A stretch of 64,000 bases of DNA from Seriola aureovittata (GCF_021018895.1 NC_079387.1:11470542-11534541), one strand, 5' to 3'; shown: positions 34,666-47,548, numbered from the stretch's first letter. Translations and numbers: made by a program. The notes: generated from the letters alone by a model not told the origin.

Positions 34666-37600
34666 CGTCAGGTGCAATGTGACATGGAAACTATCCATCA
34701 AGGTTTAAAGCTTCAAGATTTAAACTCTCTGTCTTCTTTTCTTCCAGTCGTTGGACTCTGAGGTTTTCCAGCTGCATGAGTCAGTGTTTGACGGACGCTC
34801 TGTCCTCCACCTGAACACACTGCAGCGTCCAGAGAGTCCCTCAGGAGCCAGCGGAGACCAAACACAGAGCTACACATGCAGCTCAAAACAACAAACATGC
34901 CGGTTACGTTTTGAGAGGAACCTAAATGCATCATGGGATACAGTCCGATCTCTGGATGTCTCTTCTTTTCTAGCTTTATAAACTGCAGATTAGTGGCCGG
35001 TGGGATCTTCACTGTAGCTGCTGGACGTACACAGAGGCACATCCTGGAGCTTCAGGTTTTTAATATTTTAAATTTGTTAATATTTAATATTTTGAATATT
35101 TTAAAAGGCTGAACCTTAATCAACTGCTGCCGAAGCACAACCATCCAAAAAGTTTTCTCATGCTTTAGTAGCTACAAGCGAATGTTGCAGGAGGTGAGAC
35201 AGACTCAGGCAACACTCAGAAGCAGAGTGATGCTCCTTCTCTCTGGGCGCCGCCACGTCTCGTACTAAACATGATTACTGTTGGAAATTAGTAGAGTATG
35301 TAAACTGCTGAGAGACTGTGCAGATGAACAGACGTTAGAGATGATTTACTCCGTGTAGAAAGGTTTCAAAGAGAAACTTTTAAGGGACAACAGAAGATTT
35401 CTTGTTTCCTTTATTTTCTTTTTTCTTTCTTTCTTCGCTGCACGAAAAACTACAAAAGCACAAGTTGTATCAACAGTCAGTTTCCCGTGAAGGTGTCTGT
35501 CTTGACGGATGCTGCGCGTCGTGCCAGGACGTGTTACTCCACCCGGTCTCTCTGGTCTCAGACCGTCCCTGCTGGAGCTAGAGGAAGGTCACCCCTCGCT
35601 ATCATGCAACTGTCAAACACGAGCGCTCCCCACCGTGACGTATCTGGAACAGTCCCTCGCATGATTCCTGGGTGGCTCTCCCTCCCCCTCCTCCTCCCTC
35701 CTCCTCCTCCCCCCTCCTCCCTCCTCCTCCCTCCCCCTCCTCCTCCCTCCTCCTCCTCCTCCCTCCTCCTCCTCCCTCCTCCCTGTGTTTTTGCCTTTCT
35801 GGTCCAGTTCCCATTTCTAAGCCCTGGGGTGTTGACAGCAGCAAACATGATCATTGGGGTTCACATGTTCTCCCGTCTCTTTATTGCAGAGAGCTGCAGA
35901 GGCTTCTGGGAGCTGTTGTCTGGCGTGCAGGTGAGCGTCTGTTAAAGGAGCGGTTCGCCTGCTTTTATCCCGCCTCTCCCATTGAGTTGGTGCACGGCCG
36001 AGCACAAACAGGGCTTTGAATGCAGCGCCTTTCTTCCTGCGCATCAGGGTTGACGGGGTTAATCTCTCTCTAAGTGGGCGAGTTAGGCAATCGCTCTTCG
36101 AAAACAGAGAGGAACGAATCAGTTTCACCACGACACAACAAACGCCGTGATGTCCTGACCGGTCCTGCCTGGAGTCACTGGTGGCGGTGCAGTTCTGACT
36201 TTCCAAAGCGCCCTTCTCTTCAGTTTGTTTGATTCTGGCCAAACTCTTGTTGATTCATCCTTCACTCATTAAACATATTTCATTCCCAGGAGTCTCTCTG
36301 AGCCTCTGTTTCTTCCACTGGCTTTAAACCTTCAGACATGATTGCAGCAGTTAGAAAACTTATTGGATATTGAATTTCTCTGCGGTGAGTTTGGGTTTTT
36401 CCACTGACATGCTGAGGAGGCTGGTTCCTGTTTGTGCCAATCATCACTTCCTAAAACTACCGAGAGAGCGCTGGCCTCCTTCCAGACACGTATTCATGAC
36501 AGCACGTTCTTCTCCTACAGTTCTTTTCTGATGTGAGTGAAGGTCGTCAGTGCGTTACAGACGCTTGTTGATGAGGACGGCGGTTGAGGTTTGCTGAGGT
36601 TTAAAACCACTTGGTCAGGGTACAGATGTGATCATGGTCAGACTGGATGGAAACTGTGGTCGGCCATGTTGAAATCTAACGCTTTGTTGACCCGACTTTG
36701 GCGAGAAAGCAAGACAGGTTGTTGAAGGCACTGTGAGGTAACAAGTCATGGGTGGATAAACTGTTTGTAGGACAGTGGGTGTCTGATTTTCTCATGAGGA
36801 TATTCTCATGAAAGAGAAGATGATTCTGGCAGATAACAACAACTACTCTTTTTCTTCTTCCACTTTATTGCTCTTTTCTGCCCCAAATATCAGTTAACCC
36901 CTTCCACCCCACCAGAGGGTCAGACATCACAAGCTGCTGTGCTGCCAAATACTGCTCCAACCACAGACATCAAGACATCAAGTGTCCTTCCATTTGATGG
37001 AATGATGCAGCCATAAAAGTCACGGACAGGTCCAGGGTTTGAGTTTTCATACTGTGTCCGGAACATGAAGCTGAAACTGAAGTAAAAAATATGCAGGATA
37101 AAATCATGGAGGATTATGCTGAGCTGCCTCTCTAATGGAGGCGGAGCTTTAAAGATCTTACTGCAGGAATACTGCAACACGCTTGGTTGGTTTGACTGTG
37201 GTGGAAGCAGAACTCCAGATCCGCCTTGTTTTTGCTCAGATATCATTATACTGGTGTGAAACGTGAGTCTGCGTGACCAATGCTCTGTTGGGGTTAGGAG
37301 CGGCGGTCTCGGTGTGGAGGACGCTCTCAGCTAGAACCGACGCTGCAGAGAAAACAAGAGTGTGAAACGAAAGCCTTCTCTAAATGAAACTTGGGCGGTG
37401 ATGAAGTCAGATTGCTAATCCTCAGCTTAACATCTCCTCGTGGACACTGGAAGATTTGTTTTCACCCTCCAAAAATTCACAAGCTACTTTTAGTTTTCCA
37501 CCATTTAAATGTGATTATGAGGCTGAAGATGAACAGACAGATGTTTGTGTACGCAATATATTTTATAAAGTAAAAGTTCCACCATTTTAAACTGCGTTTT

Positions 37601-38169
37601 GAGAAATGTCTGAAATACCTTTTTAGACAATTTGACTGGATCCATGAACCCTGGACGAATGTTTCATTCAGTCCAGTTCTGGTACTTACTGATCCAGGAG
37701 CCGTTCTGTTGACCGACTGTGTGATCCTGCCGACTCCTGTTCACGCCGTCGTTCAACGCTGCCAACCTGAAACAGAGACGGAACATTTCAGCCTCAAATA
37801 CCAGCTCCACTTTGGGACGAGGATCTGTGTTCCACTTGATGCTCCATGACTTTTGCACTGATGTTGCAAAAAAACAACATTTTTTTGGAGACATCTGGAG
37901 ACAAGACGAGACCCTTGTCTGCACAGTGAGTGGATTTTATCACCTGTTTAACATTGTGCAACTCAGATGACAACATCAACAACAACAACAACATGTCCTC
38001 TACACCAAACAACAGAATCTGGTTCTCATTGTCCTCCAGAAGTAAAAGCCCCTCTGTTCAGGACAGACACACCTCGTGAAATGACTCCCATCTTCTGCAG
38101 GGTGCAGAGGAGCAAGTGTTCGTGTTTGCTGCAGGATAAAAGCGTCGTAAAAGATTACAAACACAAGAT
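34666..38169. other. Noncoding; polypyrimidine tract and a possible orphan exon
   Basis: No gene is supported. A (CTCCTC)n polypyrimidine tract runs 35678-35784. About 35,810-36,110 is complex unique DNA holding a short segment with good splice signals (listed as a finding). About 36,890-37,260 is unique. Frames here have no recognised domain. Confidence 0.45.
35678..35784 (+). repeat. Polypyrimidine (CTCCTC)n tract
   Basis: An almost pure C/T strand of about 107 bp that could form triplex (H-DNA). It produces Leu-Pro-Pro and Glu-Glu-Gly frames that are artefacts. Confidence 0.9.
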
Positions 38170-38640
38170 GTCGTGTTTTCATCCCACTGCTGTTTTCAGC
38201 CTTTTATTCCTCAAAATGAGATCAAATAAAAATGATTCCATTAGAGGCAGGAAATCAAAGGGAATACAGCCTTTTAAAAAACTCCATGTGCGTTTGTGGT
38301 GAAGTTCGGTAATAAAACGTGTGGCTGGATGTTGAATGTGGCCTGAGCTAAAAAGAGTTTGCTTCAGCACAGACTGCGAGGGGTACCAAACCTCAGGGCA
38401 GTGGGTGTACATAATTTATGTATAATTCAAGCTCTTAAATGTCCCTCTTAGCATGCAAGGGGACCTGATTAGCCTCTCTTTAGAGCGTCCTTCACAAACA
38501 TTATTAATCAGGTCCCCATTCTCACAGGCCTCTGCTCCGGCTCCAGACAATGTGCTAAATGAATCCCAGCACATCGAGCTTGGGAATGGCTCTGCTGCAC
38601 ATACAGTATTCATCAATCATAGTCTGGATCTATTGTCAGG
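38170..38640. promoter_or_regulatory. Candidate conserved noncoding element
   Basis: Complex, repeat-free sequence with many homeodomain-like and MEF2-like AT cores, including TTATTAATCAGGTCCCC near 38,500, an inverted GGGGACCTGATTAG near 38,458, and ATTCATCAATCAT near 38,608. The facing GGGGACCTGATTA/TAATCAGGTCCCC pair forms an imperfect inverted repeat about 50 bp apart. Function is inferred from texture only. Confidence 0.3.
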
Positions 38641-39099
38641 ACGCTGAGAGCGCGACCCCGACGCCGCTCACGACCGCTGCTATTAAAAGCTCTGATCTGG
38701 GAACGTGAAGCCGGTCGTGCTGCTGTAACAACATCAGCTCAACCACTCAGATGTAAATGCATGAAAGTGTTCAGTCAAACAGTGAGTCGGGGTCATGTGG
38801 GGTCACGCCTGCAGCTGGATCCTGGCAGGAGAGGTTGATCGCTAGCAGAACAAACCAACTGGACATGTGCTGTGGCGCCGGGACAGACTTCAGATCAGTC
38901 ATGAAATTTCAAAAACTACAGAGGTGGAAAAGTCAATTAGAGGTTTTCATTCATTTATTTTCTTGAACGAGATCATCTCCTGACACTGTGTACGTTCACC
39001 TGTGGACCAATCACATGCAGCCGACTCCCGTCACGTCTCAAACCTAAACCTTTCAGTGTTCTGTCCGCAGCGTTGTGTCTCTGGCCCACCTCTCTGGTT
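38641..39099. other. Noncoding stretch
   Basis: Unique sequence between a possible regulatory block and an interspersed repeat. I see no exon, tandem repeat or recognisable element. Confidence 0.5.
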
Positions 39100-39362
39100 C
39101 AGACTCAAATATCTCAACACAGACTGGATGGGTTGCCATGACAACCGATGTTCCCCAGAGGATGAATCCTACTGACTTTAGTAACCCGCTGACTTTCATC
39201 TGTCGCCATCAAATGTGTCCGTTCACCATCGACACGCAGATCACAAACAACGGAGGCGTCATGTTCCACAAATGCTTGTTTCAGCAAACTGCAGATGCAT
39301 TTGTAAGGACTCTAAAATGCTAATGTTATGTTAGCATGTTATGTTAGCATGTTATGTTAGCG
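39100..39362 (+). repeat. Second copy of the 'ccccagaggatgaa' interspersed repeat
   Basis: It has GGATGGGTTGCCATGACAAC, then CCCCAGAGGATGAATCCTAC and TGACTTTAGTAACCCGCTGA, matching the module order at 16.1-16.8 kb but closer to the family sequence I remember. It ends with three ATGTTAGCATGTT-type units at about 39,322-39,360. It is noncoding. Confidence 0.7.
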
Positions 39363-39648
39363 CTCTGACTGAATTCTCCTCCTGGGGATGAAAGTTGATC
39401 TTATCTGATTGAGCTCAGCTCTCAGACTGTCACATCTCCACAGTTTCCAACAACAGTGTCCAGTCGAGCCCATTGGTTGGTCTTTGGATTATAAAGTATA
39501 GTTGGGTCGACTGAATCCTCTTCAGTTGTTGCTGTACTCCAGGTGACGGCCGCGCTCTCTCACTTCCTCCATGTGTGGCTGTTTGGACATAAGGAGGCCA
39601 GGCAACAGTGGAGGACAGATTTAGACATGTTCTTCGAGGTCAGTCAGC

Positions 39649-39677
<29 letters not shown>
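39649..39677 (+). repeat. Poly-G run, 29 nt
   Basis: An uninterrupted G homopolymer in unique sequence. Confidence 0.9.
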
Positions 39678-39679
<2 letters not shown>

Positions 39680-40269
39680 GGGTGGAGCGACAGGTAACTC
39701 AGTCAAGCTGGTAATGAAATGAAGCTCGCCTCTGGGCTGGAAGGGACAGAGAGTTCTGCCAACACCATCACCGGCCAGCGCTCTCACTTCAGACCGGAGA
39801 GACTGTCTTCAGGTCAGACGCTCCACAGTCAACGAGCTTCTGACTGTTCCAACACAAAGAAAAGCAGAAAGTATTTCACCATGTAGGTCTGTCAGGTTTC
39901 TATGGTCATGAATGGATGATTGGATGTATGTTACAGAGATGCACCATGGGAGAGTGAAACACGGAGCGGCTCTGTGGTGCAGCTCCAGCAGTGAGGAGGC
40001 CTCTGCTCTTCATCAGTAACACGTGGAACGCCTCCCGTTTTTACCCACAGCCGTAACCTGCTGTGCTCCCAGAGCTGCTCTGAACACACCTGTCTTTGAT
40101 GCACAGATCACCTTTTTCTTTGCTCAGCTCAGCGCCACCTGGGAAAACTTAAAAGACAGAGGGACGAGTCGCCAGAGTCTTTGCACATCAAACTGTGGTA
40201 TTATCCTAGGTGGGGATGTGGAGCACTTTACCCCTTATTTTTCTGAGAACTTTTTTTCCTCCTGTTGTT
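39678..40269. other. Noncoding stretch
   Basis: Unique sequence with short frames only. No exon or known element is recognised. Confidence 0.5.
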
Positions 40270-41060
40270 GTTGTTGAGAGAAGGGGATTATTGATGTATA
40301 TGCTTTGAAATATCAAAGCGTTTGATCCACGCCAAAAATAAAGTGATGCCTCCGTTCTTTTATGCCATCACTCATTAGGGAACCCGGGCTGAAAAGGCAG
40401 CTTTGTACGGAGAGTCGTTTTAAGTTGGAGATGGCTTTACAATAGATTACCACGAGCACAGTGAGATTTCAGGCTGAGAAAGTGAATGAAAGACTATGCA
40501 AATTGCAGCATGTACATCTCTGGATGAAAGAAAAGCATCAAGACTTTCTGAACCTGAATAACCCCCCCCCCCCGCTTTATGTTCCCTTCTTTAAAACCCC
40601 AAAGTTTTTTCTCTTCCAGCGGCAGACCCAGCATGCTCGGCTTTGTGACAGGTGAAATATTTATCCAGGGAGAGACAGGGGAAGGAGTCAAAGGCGGCCT
40701 ATCTTGTTTGAGTCCCTGCGTAGACAAAAGCTATTGAAGAGCTGACAAGCTTGTGCATGGAAGGGCCCAGCATGGCTCGGAAAAGTGGTTGTAAGCGATT
40801 GAAAGTGAGACAAACAGGGAAGAAAAGAAGGGTGTATCTCCGGGCGACTATAGGCTATATGACGCTGTAATCTGGGGTCCTTTTTAAAGCCATCTCTCCC
40901 CGTCAGGACGCGGGGGTTTCTCTCACGCTGAAGCCCAGAGCGCGGAGACGGAGCCTTTCAGAACCGCTTGACTTCTGCCACGGTGGCTGGCCTCAACTAT
41001 CTGATAGCCTTTCTCCTTTTACACGGTGGCCTTTATCGGCCGGCTGAATGGAGACAAAGT
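40270..41060. promoter_or_regulatory. Candidate conserved noncoding element with consensus octamer
   Basis: A complex block with a perfect POU octamer ATGCAAAT at 40496-40503, a MEF2/AT-rich CCAAAAATAAAG near 40,332, and further AT cores. A 12-nt C run at 40562-40573 interrupts it. About 40,840-41,060 is again complex and GC-balanced. No coding frame is convincing. Confidence 0.3.
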
Positions 41061-44000
41061 GCCCTTACCTGACCTGACCCGGAGACGCCTTCGTGTTCTC
41101 TTTACAGCGCTGTTACCGCGCCAGCAGAACGCCACGCTGAATGAACAGACCTGACAACCAGACAGACGCCTTTTTACACAAAACCATCAACACAAACTGG
41201 TTGTGATCTGGTTTTAATGACATACAGAAGAAACAAAGTGGCTGTGGTCTCTGTGACTCTTTCCAGAAGTGACCTGCCAGTCAAACGGAGAGGGTGAAAC
41301 TCTGCTGCTTTGTGTCTTTGCTCCACAAACTCATGGATTCTATCAACTTCAATCAATATGAGAAACTCTGCTCGTAGCCGCCTGGACCAGAGCTCCAGCA
41401 TCAGCTGAGTTCTGACTGTTTGAACAAAACAACATCAAATAAAATAAAATACAGACTCTAAAATAAAGGTTCAGTCGACACAGACACACAGATGAAACAC
41501 AACATGGAGTTGATGTATTTCATGATCTGATTTTTTAAAATATTGTCAGGAAGGTTTTTCAGAAGCTGCAGTTTTTAGGACACAAGTGTGAAAACTAAAG
41601 CATTTATATTTAATATCTGTTGTGCCTGATGAAGACTGAGCAGCAGAGTTGGGATTATTCTCTCTGAACGAATGGGACGTGCTGCACAGTATTGATTAAT
41701 AAAACATTTACAGTAAACATGATTGATTAGTTATGACTGAATAAATCTGTCACGTCCTTTTCTTCCCTCTGTGAGCTGCCGCTCTGGATCAGTGAGTCTC
41801 TGACAGATGTGCGCTCGCACCGACACCGCTTCAGCCGTTATTTCCCGTCTGCACTTTCAAGCTGCTGCTCACATTTTTGAGTTAAAGAACAATAAAAGCC
41901 TTTGAGGGGAGAGAGCCGGCCCTGCTCCGCTCTCGTTAAACGCAGCCAGGCTCGGACGCTGCGGGACACAAGGTAGATGATTATCAGGTCACATTTGTTT
42001 GACCTTGAATTAGCCTTGACATTTACGCTTGACCACCTCACGGCGGGATGAAAAGGAGCGCCGCTGCCAGAGAGGTCGGGGAGTTCAACACTGACATAAA
42101 GTGACAGACAAGGTGAGAGAAACATCCAGTGATGGATTAAAGCCTTAAAAACAGGCCCAGAAACTCTCCCTTCTTCTTGCTCTGCAGCTCCGGAGTTTAT
42201 CACCAGCTCATGTTTGGAAACAGACACAATGATGAAAGATTCTCCACGTTAAGATGCAGCCAAACCACAACTATGGAGTTGAGTGTGTGCAGACACACAA
42301 CTCATTTCCCCTCAGCAATTATCCCAAGATGGAGAAGATTTACCAAACATTAGCGTCACATTCTGGTTGCTTATGTTCCTCTCTCTGAGCTGGTGTGTAT
42401 GTTCACTACTGGGTGAAGGAGGGAGAAATCTCATGTAGGAAATAACAATATGAAATCTGAGGAAAAAATGAAAGAAGAAAGAGAAGAAGAGAGAATCAAA
42501 AGAAGGGTTAAAGAAAAGTAAAGATAAAGGTAGAAAGCTTATGAAGTAAAAATGAATAAACCAAGTCTTTGGACAGAGAAAAGAGGGAAGAAGAAGAGAG
42601 ATAAGGAGCTGGAGTCCAAGCGTTGGGTTGAACTCATGTGATAAAAACTGTCTGGATTCAGTTTTTCTTCTCACGGGAAATTACGATTGCGACCGTTTGC
42701 GGCAACATCGCCAAGGTTAACCAGAGCTATTCAGAGTTGGTCGACATCTCTCGAGCTTCTCTCTCTTGTTCTGAGATCTGTTTTTGAGAATTAGCAGCGG
42801 TTTGTGAGAAACTGTCTTGTTGTTGAGTTCCTCCAGTCAAAACATTTGCGGCGTGGGAATCTGAGGGTTGTGGCCGGCCGGGTTTACACACACACAGAGA
42901 GGGATGGTATCTCAAGGACAAAACATGTAGACGCACCTCTGCTTTCCACACAGCAGGAACTGACAGACGCTGTTGTACACGCACATGGAAACAAAAGCAT
43001 TCCCATTTCTGCAGCTCATATTAAACTGGAATCAAAGCCGAGTCCAGAGAAACAAGATCTGACATTGACTGTCCATGCCACACAAAGCAGTGTTTTAAAT
43101 TCAAGCTTTAGGTGAATTAATGAGTCGAGTTAAATTATTGTGATAAGACTGATAAGAGAGTTACAGGAAAACTGCGTCTGTGCTGCAGCAGCTGTACGGT
43201 GCACGGGTTTGTCCTGTAATGCTTTTGACAGCTCCCACTGTTCTGCCTGTGGGAAGCTCGACCGTCACAGACTGTTCACACAGAGCGTGAAGAGCCACAT
43301 GCAGCACATGAATCAATAGGTTTCATGTCCTAGAAATAATCCTGGCACAAATAAACCTGAAATATCTGCGGCCATCAGTGTTTTGTCCTAAATTCACTGT
43401 GTTAATGTCCTCAGACCTTCATCATGATGATGTCACACAGACTAAACAAGCCGTGTTGACAGAGTCAGTCCAGGTGTGAAATATAAAAGAGTTTATTGTT
43501 TTACTCTTTTTCCCGCTCAGATGAGAATCAGGTGAAAGTAATAGTTCATGTATTCTTGTTTTAGTGTCGGGCTGATATATATCTGTAATATCTGTTTCCC
43601 CTCCACTGTTTATATTGTTTATCCTCTTCTTTCTTTCTATCTGTCCTCCTGTCTTTCTTTCCTCCTTTCTCATTGTTATTTCCAGGCTGAGGTTTACCTG
43701 CACATTCTCTCCTTTATTCAATGTATTTGTAACGTTTGATTAAATAAATCAGTGTTAATCAAACTATCGAAAATACTGCCGACAGAAGAGCCACAGGTGC
43801 AGAACACATGGGCTTCATCATGTGATCTGCAGGTGGTCACACAAACTAATGTTTTCTAAAGAGCAGAGTAAAATAAGGAAAGCTGTCTGTTCTTTAGCTG
43901 AAATCATCAGTTTATCCCTTTAAATAAAGGTTTATTTGTAGAGTGAATGATCCTTTTCAGTTCCTTGTTTCAGGTGTAACAGATGTGCACACATCTGGAC

Positions 44001-46748
44001 ACACAGGTGACCCCTCTCCACCTAAACACCTGCAGAGGCGCGTGTCTGTCCGTCGCAGCAGAGCAGGGCTTTGTGCAGTTGTGTGTCAGTGCATCCTGTT
44101 TGTGCGAGCAGATGTCGGCCTCAGAGTGGCGTGCACCCAGAAACTTATTTGTCGTGGTTTTCACAGGAACACGCCGCAGCGACACAAGTTCAAATGGATC
44201 CAGGAAGCAATGGTCTGGAAAGAGAACAACAAGCTCTTAAACGTCCTGAAACTATAATGAACCGTCACATGGTGCTGATTGCCGGGCTTTAATGTGGGCA
44301 AACAAGACATGAAAGAGAGCCATAAAGAGCGCAATGAATAGATAATCTATCTCTCTTATGGGACGCCTGACAAACGAGGGGTTTAGAAGTTTACTGCTCC
44401 CACTACGCCCTGGGTTTTATCGGGTGTCGTTGTGTGGAAGGCCTCACCTAATGACGTCTAGTGCTTAGGATTCTTCAACAACACATGCCTGAGCAGAAGA
44501 ATAAGACTCAGCCTCTCCACAGCTTCTACTGGCGCTGTGGAAAACACAGGGTTAATCACACACACTAATTGGCAGAGACTGTGCTTTTCCCATGACCTCT
44601 CTCCGCCCGTTATTAGCTGTATTGTTCTGGAAAGCAGAATTATCATATAGGCTGCAAAAACATCACAATTAGCACAAGCTGACCAAAATAAATGGCACAG
44701 CAGGCGAGCCAACCCTCCGCTGAACTCTGACTTTATTCTAGCAGACAAACAGAGCAGAGACGGTTCATTACTGTTGGTTTTATCTGAGGCATGTTAGATC
44801 AGAAAAACCTTCCTCTGTGTGTTTGTGTCCGGGAATCATCGCTGTTGTTTCTGTGCTTTTAACGGAAACTCGCTGTGTCACCGTGGTTGGAGCCGCTCTT
44901 CAGTAAAGACACAGTAACGTCCTTTATTATGACAAACGTCCTCAGCAGAGACGCATCAGACCGCAGACACTCAGCTGACAGGACGACTGTGCAGGTAAAC
45001 ATATTTACACTACGCCGACATGAACACGAGACGAGAGGAGCGTCACACACACCTGCAGCTGTTTATATCACAAACACCTGGACCGAGCAGAAGAGGAGTT
45101 GCAGTCACCTGATGCCGCCCAGCTGAAGGAGGATTGAGAAGCATGAATGAACTGAGTCTGCGCTCCGTTTCATTCACACACATCAGTTCAGACGTGAAGT
45201 TAGAAGAAGAAAAGTTAATGATTCATATGATCAGGATGAAAACTGTTGGACTGGAGGCAAAGTGCTCATCATGTGGCTCCGTCTCCACAGAAGAGATAAA
45301 ATAATATAATATAGAGTATATTCTGACAGAAGCAGGAACGACAACATGTTTGGATGAACCAATGTCCTGGTTGTGACAGTGTTCAGGACTCAACCTGCAC
45401 ATCTTCTTCTTGATGAGATTTCAAACTTTAATGTTAAATACTGAAGCCCAAAATATCAGAGTGAACGACCTTATTTAACACCAGCAAGTAAAAGAGTCGG
45501 ACACTCTCCGTCCTCTCTGGACCTTCAGTGGATCATCGCTCGTGCCACAGTCAACAGCTGATTCAGATGCTCGAGAAGCTTCTGCCTCTCAGCGATGATT
45601 AAATCAGGTGCGATGCCAGGACTCGTCACATGACCACCTGTACATGGAGGGTCATGCAGAACGCTCACTGGCTGTAGAAGGAGACACACGTGAGTCCTGG
45701 AGGTTTAAATCGTCTGCGTCCAAACTGGAGAATGAAAACAAAGTGAAAACAGCCAGAGACAGAGACACAGGGTCCGTCTGTCTGTCCACTTTCTTCTGTC
45801 CTAACAAAGAGTGAGTCGACAGAAACAACATCGGCTCAGTCCGACCGGAGACTCAGAACGAGACTCGCACCTCGTTCCTCGCGCCGCCCCCCTGCACCTC
45901 CCCGGATCGACCCGTCCTAACCACGGCAACTGGAAAGCATGCATAGCTAACGCCTGCGGGATTGTGTGGAGGCTTTTGTCTGGCCCGCGGGCTCGGAGAG
46001 AGGACTTGATTGCCCCGGACTTCTTTGGCATCACACCCCGATCCACTATCCTTTTTTTTAGGATGCAAAAGGAGCCGTTGCACAAAGCTGACATTCATAA
46101 TATGAAATGTATTCCCAGGCCGGGCCAGTTAAAATTCATTTTAAACTGTTTACCCGGGCAAAACAATGGGCAGCGGTCACGCCTGTTATCTGCTGATTTA
46201 TTAGAGAGATGGAGAAAGAAAGAACTGGCAGCCATGCAGCGCTGACAGTTTGGTGAGAGGGCAAAAGGAGATGGGTGGAGGGGGGGCAGGGGGCAGAATA
46301 GATGCACTTAAAAATCACTTCTTTCACCGTTACTCCTTAGGCCTTCATGGGAGGGACAAAGGGATGAAAAAGTCCTGGCACTGAGCGCTGCCTTCACTCA
46401 ACACAGCTCATCATTGTGTTTGGAAAATGCCAATTTCCATAAGCGATTGGGAGGACAATGTAATAAACAGGCGTGCATGCAGAGGGACAATAAGACGAGG
46501 ACAAAGGACAGTCCTGGATTGTCTCGGTGTGGACATTCCCTCTGTTACAGCGCGGAGGCTTTTGATCTCCGGCGGTCCGACAGAACCGCCACGTAAACAG
46601 TGATGTTGCTTTGACTCGTATCTGCAGGAACGTCAGAGGAAGCCCCGCCTCAAGATCCAAGATGGCCGCCCAACTTCTGTCTGTGGACGCGTTGCTTCTG
46701 TTTGTGTGGGCGAAATATCATGTAATGTTGTTATCAGCTGGTGTTGCT
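41061..46748. other. Noncoding stretch with several complex unique blocks
   Basis: No exon is supported. A purine-rich (GAAA/GAAG) stretch lies at about 42,450-42,600. Complex low-repeat blocks at about 41,870-42,080, 44,270-44,740 and 45,830-46,420 could be regulatory; the last holds a 144-codon plus frame (45811-46245) with no recognisable domain. The rest is unremarkable. Confidence 0.45.

Positions 46749-46806
<58 letters not shown>
46749..46806 (+). repeat. (CAA)n microsatellite, about 19 units
   Basis: A perfect trinucleotide run that yields a poly-Asn tail in one frame. It is followed after about 30 bp by the GGTTTAGTTAA array. Confidence 0.97.
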
Positions 46807-46837
46807 GCTTTTGACTTGCGGTACTGGAACACAGCCA

Positions 46838-47180
46838 GTTAGTTAAGGTCTGATCAGGGTTTAGTTAAGGTTTAGTTAAGATCTGATAGGGGTTTAGTTA
46901 AGGTTTAGTTATGGTTTAGTTAAGGTTTAGTTAAGGTCTGATCAGGGTTTAGTTAAGGTTTAGTTAAGGTCTGATCAGGGTTTAGTTAAGGTTTAGTTAA
47001 GGTCTGATAGGGGTTTAGTTAAGGTTAGATTAGGAGTGAGGGACTTGTTTGGTTAAGGTTTGATTCAGGTTTAGTTAGAGTTTAGGATTAGATTAGATTA
47101 GGAGTAAGGGGCTCACTGTGGTTTGATTAGGGTTTAGTTAAGGTTTAGTTAAGGTTTAGGATTAGTTTAGATTAAGAGTG
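46838..47180 (+). repeat. GGTTTAGTTAA minisatellite with 33-bp higher-order unit
   Basis: The basic unit is 11 bp, GGTTTAGTTAA. In the better-preserved part it is arranged as a 33-bp block of one GGTCTGATCAG (or GGTCTGATAGG) unit followed by two GGTTTAGTTAA units, repeated several times. The 3' part decays into GATTAGATTAGGAGT phrases. The unit contains GGGTTTAG but is not the vertebrate telomere repeat TTAGGG. Confidence 0.9.
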
Positions 47181-47490
47181 AGGGTTTACATTAGAACCTG
47201 ACTGAGTTTAGGGAATGAGTGTAATTAATGCAGAGTGATGAGAGTCACTGAACATGATGTTTTGAGGTTTTTACTGAAGCTTCAGTTTTCCCTCTCTCTG
47301 TCTCTTTCAGCAGGACGACTGCGACCTGAAGAGACTCTCTAGTCTTTCTTGCTGCTGGTGTGAAGACACTGTAGAAACACTGAGGTCACAGCAACACTCC
47401 TCTGTTACTGTGGAGGACGACTCACAGCTGCAGAGTGTGACGGCGAGCCAGCCGCAGCACGCGACAACACTGCTGCCCACACTCACAGAG

Positions 47491-47493
<3 letters not shown>

Positions 47494-47548
<55 letters not shown>

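Noticed and set aside
33911..34761. Frames of 164-218 codons rich in Asp-Gly-Gly-Trp or Pro-Ser
   Set aside because: An 11-bp tandem repeat reads open in all frames; no gene is needed to explain them.
45811..46245. 144-codon plus-strand frame in complex sequence
   Set aside because: It has no recognisable family or exon flanks, and a frame of this length can occur by chance in GC-balanced DNA. It is more likely noncoding or regulatory sequence.
46838..47180. Interstitial telomere repeat
   Set aside because: The unit is GGTTTAGTTAA, not TTAGGG, and it shows its own 11/33-bp period.
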